DNA of 39,423 nt, from the IMG/VR virus record IMGVR_UViG_3300017692_000062, positions 1 through 39,423 of that record; one strand, given 5' to 3'. Numbering within the stretch: the first letter of the stretch is position 1; each line of letters starts with the position of its first letter. Below are positions 13,204 through 19,704 of the stretch, piece after piece. Position numbers and translations under genes: made by a program. The notes under the pieces were generated by a model. That model had not been told where the DNA came from and did no database searches. It worked only from the letters and a program-made list of their open reading frames with translations. Source of the DNA: a virus.

Positions 13204-13416
13204 ATGTCCAAGCATCATCCCGATTTGCTCGCCGAGATCGAGGCTTTCGTCAAAGCTGCCGGTATCTCTGAGATCACCTTTGGGCGTCATGCTCTAAGCG
13301 ACCCGCACTTCGTCCGCGATCTGCGGAATAATCGCAGGCTGTGGCCCGAGACCGAAAAGAAGGTCCGAGACCACATTGCAGCAAATCCGCCGGTGAAGCG
13401 GAGGCAAGCCGCATGA
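13204..13416 (+). CDS. cro: Cro-like repressor (70 aa)
   Basis: I prefer the ATG at 13204 (MSKHHPDLLAEIEAFVKAAG) over the one at 13198: AGGA lies just upstream, and it coincides with the predicted transcription start, so a leaderless mRNA is possible. The short HTH (ISEITFGRHALSDPHFVRDL, RNNRRLWPETEKKVRDHI) is of a type common opposite S24 repressors in alphaproteobacterial prophages. Opposite orientation to cI and control by the shared operators make it the Cro equivalent. Confidence 0.8.
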   Translation: MSKHHPDLLAEIEAFVKAAGISEITFGRHALSDPHFVRDLRNNRRLWPETEKKVRDHIAANPPVKRRQAA

Positions 13417-13586
13417 TCGGCCTCACCCATAAGCAGAGAGACCCACTTGCCGAGATCAAGGCGGCGCTGGATGCGAACCCGTTTGCAGATCCGGTGCGGT
13501 TCCGTGGGGAGGCTCTGCCGCGCGCAAGGGCGAGGGCTCTGGAACGTCATTTCGAGACTGCTCGCCGCGTATCGGCGGCGCGCTGA
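13413..13586 (+). CDS. Small early protein (57 aa)
   Basis: ATG at 13413 overlaps the cro-like stop (ATGA). The start MIGLTHKQRD recalls the first helix of LexA-type HTH domains, but the rest (NPFADPVRFRGEALPRARAR) is basic and helical without a second HTH helix that I can place. A small nucleic-acid-binding accessory protein is possible. Function unknown. Confidence 0.6.
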   Translation: MIGLTHKQRDPLAEIKAALDANPFADPVRFRGEALPRARARALERHFETARRVSAAR

Positions 13587-13587
13587 G

Positions 13588-13767
13588 ATGGCGAAGCCTC
13601 CGACCCGTAAGGAGCAAGCTGCTTACCTGGCTCGCTCGAAAGCTCTGACGACGGCGCTCGATGGGCGCTCGACTGCCAGCAGCTCAAGCCTTTCCCGATC
13701 CTACTCGCTGCCTGTCGCTGATGTGCAGCGCATCCTTCGAAACTGTGGAGTGCAAGACCATGGCTGA
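13588..13767 (+). CDS. Small early protein (59 aa)
   Basis: ATG at 13588 directly follows the preceding stop. The product is basic with a Ser-rich centre (RSTASSSSLSRSYSLPVADV) and a short helix, ADVQRILRNCGV, which could be the recognition part of an HTH. The last 8 bases overlap the next gene. Function unknown; coding status rests on the gene chain. Confidence 0.55.
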   Translation: MAKPPTRKEQAAYLARSKALTTALDGRSTASSSSLSRSYSLPVADVQRILRNCGVQDHG

Positions 13768-14005
13768 AGAAGAAGCCCGCAAGATCCCCAGCGGCATCAT
13801 GAAGACCATCGATCGGTATGTCGCCCGGATGGTGCGCGGCGAGAAGATCATGCGCGATGCCAACGGCAAGTTGCAGTGGTCCACCGGCAAGACAGTCGGG
13901 CGCCGATCGGTCTCCATCATGTTCGAGGCCGGTATGCTCCGGGAAGTCGATACCGATCTGTTCGGCGACTACTCGCGCGGCCAGACCATTGGCTTGAGGT
14001 CTTAA
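13760..14005 (+). CDS. Early protein (81 aa)
   Basis: ATG at 13760 with GGAG nine bases upstream. The product (MAEEEARKIPSGIMKTIDRY...) has a mixed alpha/beta pattern and ends in DTDLFGDYSRGQTIGLRS. It is soluble, near neutral, with no recognised motif. It overlaps the preceding gene by 8 bases. Confidence 0.6.
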   Translation: MAEEEARKIPSGIMKTIDRYVARMVRGEKIMRDANGKLQWSTGKTVGRRSVSIMFEAGMLREVDTDLFGDYSRGQTIGLRS

Positions 14006-14008
14006 GCC

Positions 14009-14173
14009 GTGGGGGCCGGTTTTTCCCTTCAAGACATCGAGGCTGAGCTGCTCTCGATCGCGGACGAACAAAGCTATAACTTGCGTGACCGACTGCGCGA
14101 CTATGCGCGGAAGATCGGTGTTGAAGTCGAGCGCCGCCGTCTTGCTGATCCGCCCCGGACGGAAGCGGCCTGA
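14009..14173 (+). CDS. Small helical protein (54 aa)
   Basis: GTG at 14009 three bases after the preceding stop. The product is almost wholly helical (LQDIEAELLSIADEQSYNLR) and strongly charged, probably a dimeric coiled coil. No Shine-Dalgarno stands out. Kept because it fills the gap exactly in a closely spaced operon. Confidence 0.5.
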   Translation: MGAGFSLQDIEAELLSIADEQSYNLRDRLRDYARKIGVEVERRRLADPPRTEAA

Positions 14174-14176
14174 GCC

Positions 14177-14422
14177 ATGCCCCACACTGACGCCCAGATC
14201 CTGTCGCGCCGCCTCGGTCTCGGTCCAATCGGCAGCGCCACCCATAAACTGAGCATGCCCACCGACAATCAGGCGGGCGATCTCACCGAAGCAACGCGCG
14301 TCACCACGACGTGCATCGATGCTGGACCCCATGCCAGCCACCTCGCGCCCGCTGCCGACATCACCCCCCGCGCGGTGGTGGGCGCCTTCATAAATACCCC
14401 TGTTCATGGAGAACGGTTCTAA
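14177..14422 (+). CDS. Hypothetical early protein (81 aa)
   Basis: ATG at 14177, three bases after the preceding stop; its own stop overlaps the next ATG (TAATG). The product is Thr/Ala/His-rich and low in predicted structure (MPHTDAQILSRRLGLGPIGS). No recognisable domain. A large frame on the opposite strand covers the region but has shadow-like composition. Confidence 0.5.
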   Translation: MPHTDAQILSRRLGLGPIGSATHKLSMPTDNQAGDLTEATRVTTTCIDAGPHASHLAPAADITPRAVVGAFINTPVHGERF

Positions 14423-14895
14423 TGCCGCACCGCAGCATTGTACGCCCGACCTCGCAGCCGTTGACGGACACCGATGCCCGACACCTGCTGGCTGATGGCC
14501 TCCTGCGCACCTGCCATGAACATGGCCCTGAGCGTGTCGCCGTAGCTACCGGCTGCAACGAGAAGACGATCCGCCGGGCGCGGGATGAGGAATCCACGCT
14601 GAACTTGGCGTGCGCCTTCAACCTGCTCGACATCGACGCGCACGCTCTCGACGCCTTGGTAGCGGCCAAAGGCTTCATGCTGGTGCCGCTCGTCACGCAG
14701 AACACCGACGTGATCCCTGCGGCCGGCGCTGCGATCCATCGCATTGGCCAGAACCGCTCGCCCCTCTCTGACGGTGGCGTGGCCGAGACCGACCGCGAGC
14801 TGATCGCCACCGAAGCCGAAAACGACGCGCTTCTCGCCGCCGTGCTGGAGCGCCGCGCCCAGATCGTCGCCGCCAAGCTGCGCCGCGCCGCCTGA
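14422..14895 (+). CDS. CII-like DNA-binding regulator (157 aa)
   Basis: ATG at 14422. Residues ~20-75 (HLLADGLLRTCHEHGPERVA, VATGCNEKTIRRARDEES, LNLLDIDAHALDALVAAKG) form an HTH-like helical domain similar to a widespread group of alphaproteobacterial phage regulators placed where CII lies in lambda. The C-terminal ~60 residues are an Ala/Glu-rich coiled coil that may oligomerise. A role in activating lysogeny genes is inferred from position only. Confidence 0.6.
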   Translation: MPHRSIVRPTSQPLTDTDARHLLADGLLRTCHEHGPERVAVATGCNEKTIRRARDEESTLNLACAFNLLDIDAHALDALVAAKGFMLVPLVTQNTDVIPAAGAAIHRIGQNRSPLSDGGVAETDRELIATEAENDALLAAVLERRAQIVAAKLRRAA

Positions 14896-14921
14896 ACCCC
14901 TTGCCTAGAAAGGATTACCCC

Positions 14922-15158
14922 ATGGCCGAGACCACCGATGACCGCCTTCGTCTCCTGATCGAGCGCGTAGAGCGCCTGGAAGAAGAGAAGAAGGGCATCT
15001 CCGACGACATCAAGGATGTGTACCTGGAGGCGAAAGCCGTTGGTTACGACACCAAGATGATGCGGGAAATCATCAAGCTTCGGAAGATGAAGCCGGAGGA
15101 TCGCCGCGAGAAGCAGATGATCCTCGACGCCTACATGGCCGCTCTGGGGCTGGCCTGA
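14922..15158 (+). CDS. gapR: GapR-like nucleoid protein (DUF2312)
   Basis: ATG at 14922 with AAAGGA nine bases upstream; 78 aa. It matches the DUF2312 pattern closely: RLLIERVERLEEEKKGISDD, IKDVYLEAKAVGYDTKMMRE, IIKLRKMKPEDRREKQMILD, AYMAALGLA. Cellular GapR in Caulobacter binds overtwisted DNA ahead of forks and aids topoisomerases. The phage copy lacks the short N-terminal extension. In the replication region it could help phage DNA synthesis or reorganise the host nucleoid. Confidence 0.88.
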   Translation: MAETTDDRLRLLIERVERLEEEKKGISDDIKDVYLEAKAVGYDTKMMREIIKLRKMKPEDRREKQMILDAYMAALGLA

Positions 15159-15319
15159 TGCGCTGGCCGTTCACCAAGCGCCCGACGCCGACGCCGAGCG
15201 ATGCCGCGCGCATCTTGGCGGCGGCGCGCGGGAAGGGGGATCGTTCCCTCATCCACGCCAAGGCCGACGAAATGCGCCGCCGCGCTGGGCTGCCTCCTGT
15301 CGAGTGGCCAGCGTCATGA
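15158..15319 (+). CDS. Small basic protein (53 aa)
   Basis: ATG at 15158 overlaps the gapR stop (TGATG), and its TGA overlaps the next ATG. The product is Arg/Ala-rich with a Pro-rich N terminus (MRWPFTKRPTPTPSDAARIL). It is compatible with a DNA-binding peptide but carries no known motif. Existence is supported by overlaps at both ends. Confidence 0.55.
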   Translation: MRWPFTKRPTPTPSDAARILAAARGKGDRSLIHAKADEMRRRAGLPPVEWPAS

Positions 15320-15816
15320 CCCGCGCCCGTGTCGCCGACATCATCACGTTGGCATCGGAGATAGCCGGGATCGAGCGCAAGGTGCTGGTGGGGCCTGTTC
15401 GCCGCGCTCGCATCGTCCGCGTCCGGCAGGCTTGCATGCTGCTGGGCAGGGAGAACGGCCACTCGTTCCCCACGATCGGGCGCGTGTTCGGTCGGGATCA
15501 CAGCACTGTCGTTCACGGCTGCCAAGTCGCGGAAGCCTACATTGCTCGCGATCCAGCCTATGCGGCCTTTGTGGATCGCCTGCGCGCCACCGCTGCCGAA
15601 GCCCGGCCCTACGTCGCAGAGCGCCTGACCGCGCCTTTGCTCACGAAGCCCAAGCCGGCCGCGAAGCCGAAGCGCAAGCCACGCCCCGCGCCCGTCGATT
15701 TGGAGATCCGTCACCAGGTACGGGATGAGGCTGACATGCACGCGGGCTCGAAAGCGCTTGCTCAAGCAGTCTCTGCCGCGCTGCGCTCGCGTCAACCCAC
15801 GTTGGCGGCACGCTGA
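15316..15816 (+). CDS. DnaA domain IV-like DNA-binding protein
   Basis: ATG at 15316; 166 aa. Residues ~33-72 contain the DnaA box-binding signature (VRQACMLLGRENGHSFPTIG, RVFGRDHSTVVHGC), the domain IV helix-turn-helix of DnaA, without the AAA+ ATPase. The C-terminal half is a basic, Pro/Lys-rich tail (KPKPAAKPKRKPRPAP). It could bind DnaA boxes at the phage origin or compete with host DnaA. It lies directly before the nuclease and O-like genes. Confidence 0.85.
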   Translation: MTRARVADIITLASEIAGIERKVLVGPVRRARIVRVRQACMLLGRENGHSFPTIGRVFGRDHSTVVHGCQVAEAYIARDPAYAAFVDRLRATAAEARPYVAERLTAPLLTKPKPAAKPKRKPRPAPVDLEIRHQVRDEADMHAGSKALAQAVSAALRSRQPTLAAR

Positions 15817-16124
15817 TGGGTAAGATGTCCCGCACTAAGGGCGCCGTCTACGAGCGTGAGCTGGTGAACGACTTCCGCGCGCGCGGCCTGACAGCACAGC
15901 GCGTGCCTCTCTCGGGTGCCACCGATTACGCCAAGGGCGATGTCGAAGTCACTGCCGGATACGATGGCAAGACCATCTACCGTGGTGAGTGCAAGCGTCG
16001 CGCTGCCCTGCCTGAGTGGATCGAGAAGGCGCTTGGCGAGAACGACTTCCTGGCCATGCGCGAGGATCGCGGCACGACGCTGATCGTGCTGCGTCTCGAT
16101 ACGTTCGGGGATTTGCTTCAGTGA
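15816..16124 (+). CDS. Hjc/PDDEXK-type Holliday junction resolvase
   Basis: 102 aa from ATG 15816. The motif series KGAVYERELVNDFRARGLTA ... SGATDYAKGDVEV ... IYRGECKRR fits the PDDEXK core of archaeal-type Hjc resolvases: Glu in YEREL, Asp in GDVEV, and E-x-K in GECK. It probably cuts branched DNA during replication, recombination and packaging, the role RusA or endonuclease VII play in other phages. Confidence 0.82.
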   Translation: MGKMSRTKGAVYERELVNDFRARGLTAQRVPLSGATDYAKGDVEVTAGYDGKTIYRGECKRRAALPEWIEKALGENDFLAMREDRGTTLIVLRLDTFGDLLQ

Positions 16125-16570
16125 CAGGCTTCGTCTACTTCGTCGCCCCTGAGGCCCTTCTGCATCGCAGCGATGATGCTGTGGTCAAGATCGGCTACAC
16201 CGCCAACCATCCGCTCGGGCGGCTGCGGAACCTGCAATGCGGCTCACCTCTGCCGCTGGTACTGTGGGCTTATATCCGTGGCAGCACCGCCTTAGAGCGG
16301 GCTTTCCACGAAGCGTTCGCTAGCCTGCGGTCACATGGTGAGTGGTTCTACGCGCAAAGCAAACTGCACGACTTCCTGGCTTATCTAGGCGACGAACCCA
16401 ACATCGGGAACCTCATCTCGGATGAGCAACTCGAAGTCGCGCTCTTTGATGTCCTGTTCTGCGATCATCCCTCGCATCCGAGCATCGCTGAGGATGAATG
16501 GGTTCGCTCGTGCGATACCTCGGCTCTGCGTAGCTTCTTCCCCGAAGTCTGGGCGGAGCGCTACGCATGA
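16121..16570 (+). CDS. GIY-YIG-like nuclease (T5orf172/MUG113 type)
   Basis: GTG at 16121 overlaps the resolvase stop as GTGA; 149 aa. The first 90 residues show the degenerate GIY-YIG core: FVYFVAPEA, VVKIGYTANHPLGRLRNLQC, then ALERAFHEAFASLRSHGEWF with the conserved Arg and Glu. The rest is a helical acidic extension. Members of this group are common in phages; the activity is presumed DNA cleavage and the target is unknown. Confidence 0.78.
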   Translation: MTGFVYFVAPEALLHRSDDAVVKIGYTANHPLGRLRNLQCGSPLPLVLWAYIRGSTALERAFHEAFASLRSHGEWFYAQSKLHDFLAYLGDEPNIGNLISDEQLEVALFDVLFCDHPSHPSIAEDEWVRSCDTSALRSFFPEVWAERYA

Positions 16571-17214
16571 ACTCCGACGCCCTCGCCTTCTTGGCCGCTA
16601 AGGGCCTGTCGCTTGACGAGATCGTCGAGTTTGCCCGCATCAGCGAGCGCAAGGCTGACCGCACCAATGCGGAGCGGCAGGCCCGTTATCGCGAGAAGCG
16701 CAAGGGCAAGAAGGGTGGTGATGTAACGCGTTACAGTAACGGCGTTACTCCCCCTATAGATAATACTCATACCCCCCAGACTAACATTTCCTCTGACGAG
16801 GAAAGTCAGTCTGAGACCCGCGACGACGCTGCATCGGTGGTTTCGAGCTGGAACGCGATGGCCTCGGCCCACAGCCTCCCGGCTTGCCAGAAGCTCAGCC
16901 CCTCCCGCCGCAAAGCCTGCCAGGCCCGACTGCGGGACGATGGCTTGGCTGCGATCCAGCAGGCGATCCAGCGAGTGCCGGGCAGCGCATTTCTGCGCGG
17001 CGAGACCGGAAGCTGGTCCGGCGCAACGATCGATTTCCTCCTCCGCCCCGACACCGTGACCAAGATCCTGGAAGGCAAGTACGATGACCGACCTGTCCAA
17101 CCCGCCGCGAGTTCCCCGGAAGCTTGGCGAGGTGCTGCCCGCCCTGCGGACAACCGTGATGGCTTCACCCGCGCACTCGACGAACTCGCATTCGGTGGCG
17201 GTTCGCCTCACTGA
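16567..17214 (+). CDS. Phage O-like replication initiator
   Basis: 215 aa from ATG 16567. The N-terminal part is basic (NAERQARYREKRKGKKGG) and probably binds DNA. A flexible Ser/Thr-rich linker (~55-90) follows, then a helical C-terminal domain (SPSRRKACQARLRDDGLAAI ... FLRGETGSWSGATIDFLLRP) seen in many phage replication proteins of the O/DnaT class. The linker DNA carries inverted repeats and an AT-rich patch (16723-16813), as lambda O carries its origin. The 3' end overlaps the next gene by 131 bases. Confidence 0.72.
   Translation: MNSDALAFLAAKGLSLDEIVEFARISERKADRTNAERQARYREKRKGKKGGDVTRYSNGVTPPIDNTHTPQTNISSDEESQSETRDDAASVVSSWNAMASAHSLPACQKLSPSRRKACQARLRDDGLAAIQQAIQRVPGSAFLRGETGSWSGATIDFLLRPDTVTKILEGKYDDRPVQPAASSPEAWRGAARPADNRDGFTRALDELAFGGGSPH
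16723..16813 (+). other. ori: Candidate phage replication origin
   Basis: Two dyads sit side by side: GTAACGCGTTAC (16723-16734) and GTAACGGCGTTAC (16736-16748). They are followed by an AT-rich tract around 16755-16790 and a perfect hairpin TTTCCTC-TGAC-GAGGAAA (16787-16804), itself bracketed by CAGACT/AGTCTG. The block lies inside the linker of the O-like gene, the place of ori in lambdoid phages. No iteron binding has been shown. Confidence 0.45.
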
Positions 17215-17836
17215 TAGCCAGCTTGCCGCTGCTGAGGCCGTCGCATCCGCTCCGCTGCCTGCGCTGCTCGCGGCTGACACGCAGTTCTTCGCTCAGTGCC
17301 TCCGGATGCTGGACACCCTGCCGCGCCGAAAAGACGATGATGTCGGTGGGAAGCTGCGAGTGCGAGCCTACGAGATCGCGATTGGTCATCCCTCGACTGC
17401 CGAGTTGGAGTTCCTGGTGCGTGAAGCGCTGCGGACCTGCACATTCTACCCTAGCACCTCGGAGTGTGTCGAGATCCTGTCGCGCTGGTCGCGAGACGAC
17501 GCTGCGGTGAAGGAACGTGACCGCGCGGCCACTGCTGCCCGCCATGAGCGCCAGGCGCGCTTTGATGAGGCCATGCGCTGGCTTGCCAGGGGTGAATGCG
17601 CGCAGGCTGATATTGATGCCTTGCCCCAGCGCTGGAAGGAAATGGCCGAGACCTATGGCCACCTGCGCCGTGATGAGGATGGCCACTTCGTGCTGCGCTC
17701 GTCTGCGCGCGCGCCAGAGCCGGTTGCCGAGCGGCCTGCACCCGCCTGCGCCAGCTGCCAGGACGTTGGCCGCATCCTGACGCTAGAGGGCGAGGAGGTG
17801 GATTGCGCCTGCGCCCCCGCGATGGTGGCGGCATGA
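17084..17836 (+). CDS. Replication-region protein, possible helicase loader
   Basis: ATG at 17084 has GGAAGG eight bases upstream but overlaps the O-like gene by 131 bases; ATG 17159 is the alternative (225 aa). The product (250 aa) is mainly helical with an RDDAAVKERDRAATAARHER coiled coil and ends in a Cys cluster (ACASCQDVGRI ... VDCACAP) that may bind zinc. Its place after an O-like gene is where P-type loaders occur, but no ATPase motif is visible, so the role is inferred. Confidence 0.65.
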   Translation: MTDLSNPPRVPRKLGEVLPALRTTVMASPAHSTNSHSVAVRLTDSQLAAAEAVASAPLPALLAADTQFFAQCLRMLDTLPRRKDDDVGGKLRVRAYEIAIGHPSTAELEFLVREALRTCTFYPSTSECVEILSRWSRDDAAVKERDRAATAARHERQARFDEAMRWLARGECAQADIDALPQRWKEMAETYGHLRRDEDGHFVLRSSARAPEPVAERPAPACASCQDVGRILTLEGEEVDCACAPAMVAA

Positions 17837-17979
17837 CGCGGCCTGCGAAAGCGATCGAAGCGGCGGCAGCCGGCGAGACGGGCACCGGCTCGACCGTAGG
17901 CGAGAGCGCGGTGCCGCCGTGCGGCATTCGCCCGGAACATAGCTGCACCACCCACCACCAAGAGAGGAGAAGCGCGTGA
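17833..17979 (+). CDS. Small protein (48 aa)
   Basis: ATG at 17833 overlaps the previous stop (ATGA), and its TGA overlaps the next GTG. The product is Ala/Thr/Gly-rich with His and Cys in its second half (PPCGIRPEHSCTTHHQERRS). No known family. The overlaps at both ends are the main support; it may simply keep ribosomes moving between its neighbours. Confidence 0.45.
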   Translation: MTRPAKAIEAAAAGETGTGSTVGESAVPPCGIRPEHSCTTHHQERRSA

Positions 17980-18203
17980 AGATCGCTCTCTATATCCAAG
18001 ACGGCCTGGAGCAGATCGTGCTCACTCCTGAGGGCGCGACCGAGAAATCGATCCTTGGCAAGCTCCACGACGGCTCGCGCTCCTTCGAGATGAAGCGTGG
18101 CAGCTTCTACGAGTGCCAGGGTGGCTGGGTCCGCAACAGCTCAAACGATGACAGCACCATGATCGTGATGCGCGCCCTGAAGGCAGAGGACAGCCCCGCA
18201 TGA
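17976..18203 (+). CDS. Hypothetical beta-rich protein (75 aa)
   Basis: GTG at 17976 with GAGGAG upstream. The product alternates strands (KIALYIQDGLEQIVLTPEG, MKRGSFYECQGGWVRNSS) and looks like a small beta sandwich. Acidic, soluble, no catalytic motif. It is coupled to both neighbours by 4-base overlaps. Confidence 0.65.
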   Translation: MKIALYIQDGLEQIVLTPEGATEKSILGKLHDGSRSFEMKRGSFYECQGGWVRNSSNDDSTMIVMRALKAEDSPA

Positions 18204-18388
18204 CCACCAACAACACCCTAGCCGAACGCGGTGGAGAAGAGCCGGTCCAGATTTGCCCGTCTTGTGACGGCACCGGGGTCGATTTGTGGCGCGGCACTTT
18301 ACACGACTGTCCCTTGTGCTGCGGACGCAAAGTGATTCCCCTCCCCTCTCCTCCCAACCAACGCGGTGGCACGGGAGAAGAGGGATGA
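18200..18388 (+). CDS. DnaJ-type zinc-finger peptide (62 aa)
   Basis: ATG at 18200 overlaps the preceding stop by 4 bases. Two Cys pairs, CPSCDGTG and CPLCCG, are spaced as one repeat pair of the DnaJ Cys-rich domain and should hold one zinc. Short peptides of this type are frequent in phage early operons. Function unknown. Confidence 0.65.
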   Translation: MTTNNTLAERGGEEPVQICPSCDGTGVDLWRGTLHDCPLCCGRKVIPLPSPPNQRGGTGEEG

Positions 18389-18813
18389 GGGGTAAGCCGC
18401 GCACTCACTGGCTAAACGCGGGCGGCGGACTGCCTTGCAACATTGGTTACTGCAATGGTGAGAAGGCCCTACGCGCTCAGTGGGTGAAACTCACTGACGA
18501 CGCCTTTGAGGAGCCGTACTGCGACGACAACGGCGCGCGTGTGTGGGCCTTCCACAACCCCAAAGACGGGCTCTACCGCACGTACCTGATCTGCGTGAAG
18601 TACGATGACAATCTTACCTGGCCGATGATCGCAGCGATGGTCGCGCACGAAGCGGTCCATGTCGCGCAGTTCCTCTGGGAAGCAATTGGGGAAGAAAAGC
18701 CGGGCAACGAGACTGAGGCCTATTTCGTGCAGTCGATCGTGCAGGAGGTTCTGGAGGCAATCGGCATGCCTGAGCGACCTGCACCTGACACCACCCAAGG
18801 AAACAAGCCATGA
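18385..18813 (+). CDS. Putative zinc metallopeptidase (HEAVH)
   Basis: ATG at 18385; 142 aa. Residues 84-92 (AMVAHEAVH) contain the HExxH zinc motif at the start of a helix, and NETEAYFVQSIVQ about 20 residues later offers an Glu as third ligand, as in ImmA/IrrE- or SprT-like enzymes. ImmA enzymes cut phage repressors, so a regulatory role is conceivable, but the gene lies far from the immunity region. Substrate unknown. Confidence 0.6.
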   Translation: MRGKPRTHWLNAGGGLPCNIGYCNGEKALRAQWVKLTDDAFEEPYCDDNGARVWAFHNPKDGLYRTYLICVKYDDNLTWPMIAAMVAHEAVHVAQFLWEAIGEEKPGNETEAYFVQSIVQEVLEAIGMPERPAPDTTQGNKP

Positions 18814-19166
18814 CCGACATCACGATCACAGAGGCGGACTGGCATTGTGCTGCCGACTTGGCGGCTATGTCCGAGCGCATCTGCTTTGGCGGTAATGACG
18901 CGGCTGCTCTGCGCAACATGGTGGCGGGAGACAAGACCATCGCAGAGTTCGTGCGTGTCGTGGCTGAGCACCGCCTCTCCGCCATCGAGGAGGCGGCGAA
19001 GGTGGTGGAACAACAGTCCGAGGTGAATGCTCGCGCCAGGATCGATCGAGCCGATGATGAGCTGGCATTCGAGTTCCGTGGCCTAGGCAACGTGATCGCC
19101 ACCGCCATCCGCGCCCTCGCTCAACCACCGGTCGCCAAAGACATTCGCAAGATGAGGGAGGGGTAG
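18810..19166 (+). CDS. Hypothetical early protein (118 aa)
   Basis: ATG at 18810 overlaps the preceding stop (ATGA). The product is helical and acidic (TITEADWHCAADLAAMSERI, FVRVVAEHRLSAIEEAAKVV), without a recognised domain. It is next to last before the late genes. Function unknown. Confidence 0.65.
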   Translation: MTDITITEADWHCAADLAAMSERICFGGNDAAALRNMVAGDKTIAEFVRVVAEHRLSAIEEAAKVVEQQSEVNARARIDRADDELAFEFRGLGNVIATAIRALAQPPVAKDIRKMREG

Positions 19167-19167
19167 G

Positions 19168-19341
19168 ATGGCCCGCGGACGCCCGCCAGTGACCCGCGCT
19201 CGTGTGGTTCACTACATCGAGAGGCACCAACCCAAGACGGTGATGCAGATAGCGCGCGCCATGCAGATCGATCGCGGCCAGCTGTATCGCATACTGCACG
19301 CAGCCTACGGGCCTGACTTCCGCGGACAGATCGCCGGCTGA
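19168..19341 (+). CDS. Small HTH protein before late genes (57 aa)
   Basis: ATG at 19168, one base after the preceding stop. Residues ~8-45 (VTRARVVHYIERHQPKTVMQ, IARAMQIDRGQLYRIL) fit a basic helix-turn-helix. It is the last gene before the terminase operon, where late-gene activators often lie, so a late regulator is possible. No experimental analogue known to me. Confidence 0.6.
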   Translation: MARGRPPVTRARVVHYIERHQPKTVMQIARAMQIDRGQLYRILHAAYGPDFRGQIAG

Positions 19342-19389
19342 ATTTAGTCACATTACGAAGGGGCTGTTCGTGCTGTAGATGGATGGCCC

Positions 19390-19704
19390 ATGGAACCGGG
19401 CGCGCCCACTAAACAAGTGCGAAATACTGCCAAGCCCCCAGCAGCGGGCAAAGGCAGGCCTAAGGGTGCACCCAATAAGGTAACCGGCCAAGTTAAAGAG
19501 ATGATTCTAGCCGCGCTCGATAAGGCAGGCGGTGTGGATTACTTGGCCGAGCAGGCCGACAAGACGCCAGCAGCCTTCCTGTCGCTAGTCGGTAAGGTTC
19601 TACCCCTGACCATTGCTGGTGACGCTGCAAATCCCATCAAGCACGTGATTGAGGCGAGTGACGAACTGCTTGCCGCCATCGCTACGGGCCAGGTGAAGCC
19701 CTGA
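19390..19704 (+). CDS. terS: Putative terminase small subunit
   Basis: 104 aa from ATG 19390, overlapping the large-subunit ATG by one base. The segment KGRPKGAPNKVTGQVKEMIL, then ALDKAGGVDYLAEQADKTPA and LSLVGKVLPL, is a common arrangement directly upstream of large terminase genes. It starts with a basic DNA-binding tail and continues as helices. It would recognise the packaging site; the assignment is by pattern and position. Confidence 0.7.
   Translation: MEPGAPTKQVRNTAKPPAAGKGRPKGAPNKVTGQVKEMILAALDKAGGVDYLAEQADKTPAAFLSLVGKVLPLTIAGDAANPIKHVIEASDELLAAIATGQVKP

Noticed and set aside
13547-14407. 286-aa leftward frame
   Set aside because: Long, but lies opposite four closely packed rightward genes with overlaps and ribosome sites; no domain, low-complexity Gly/His composition.
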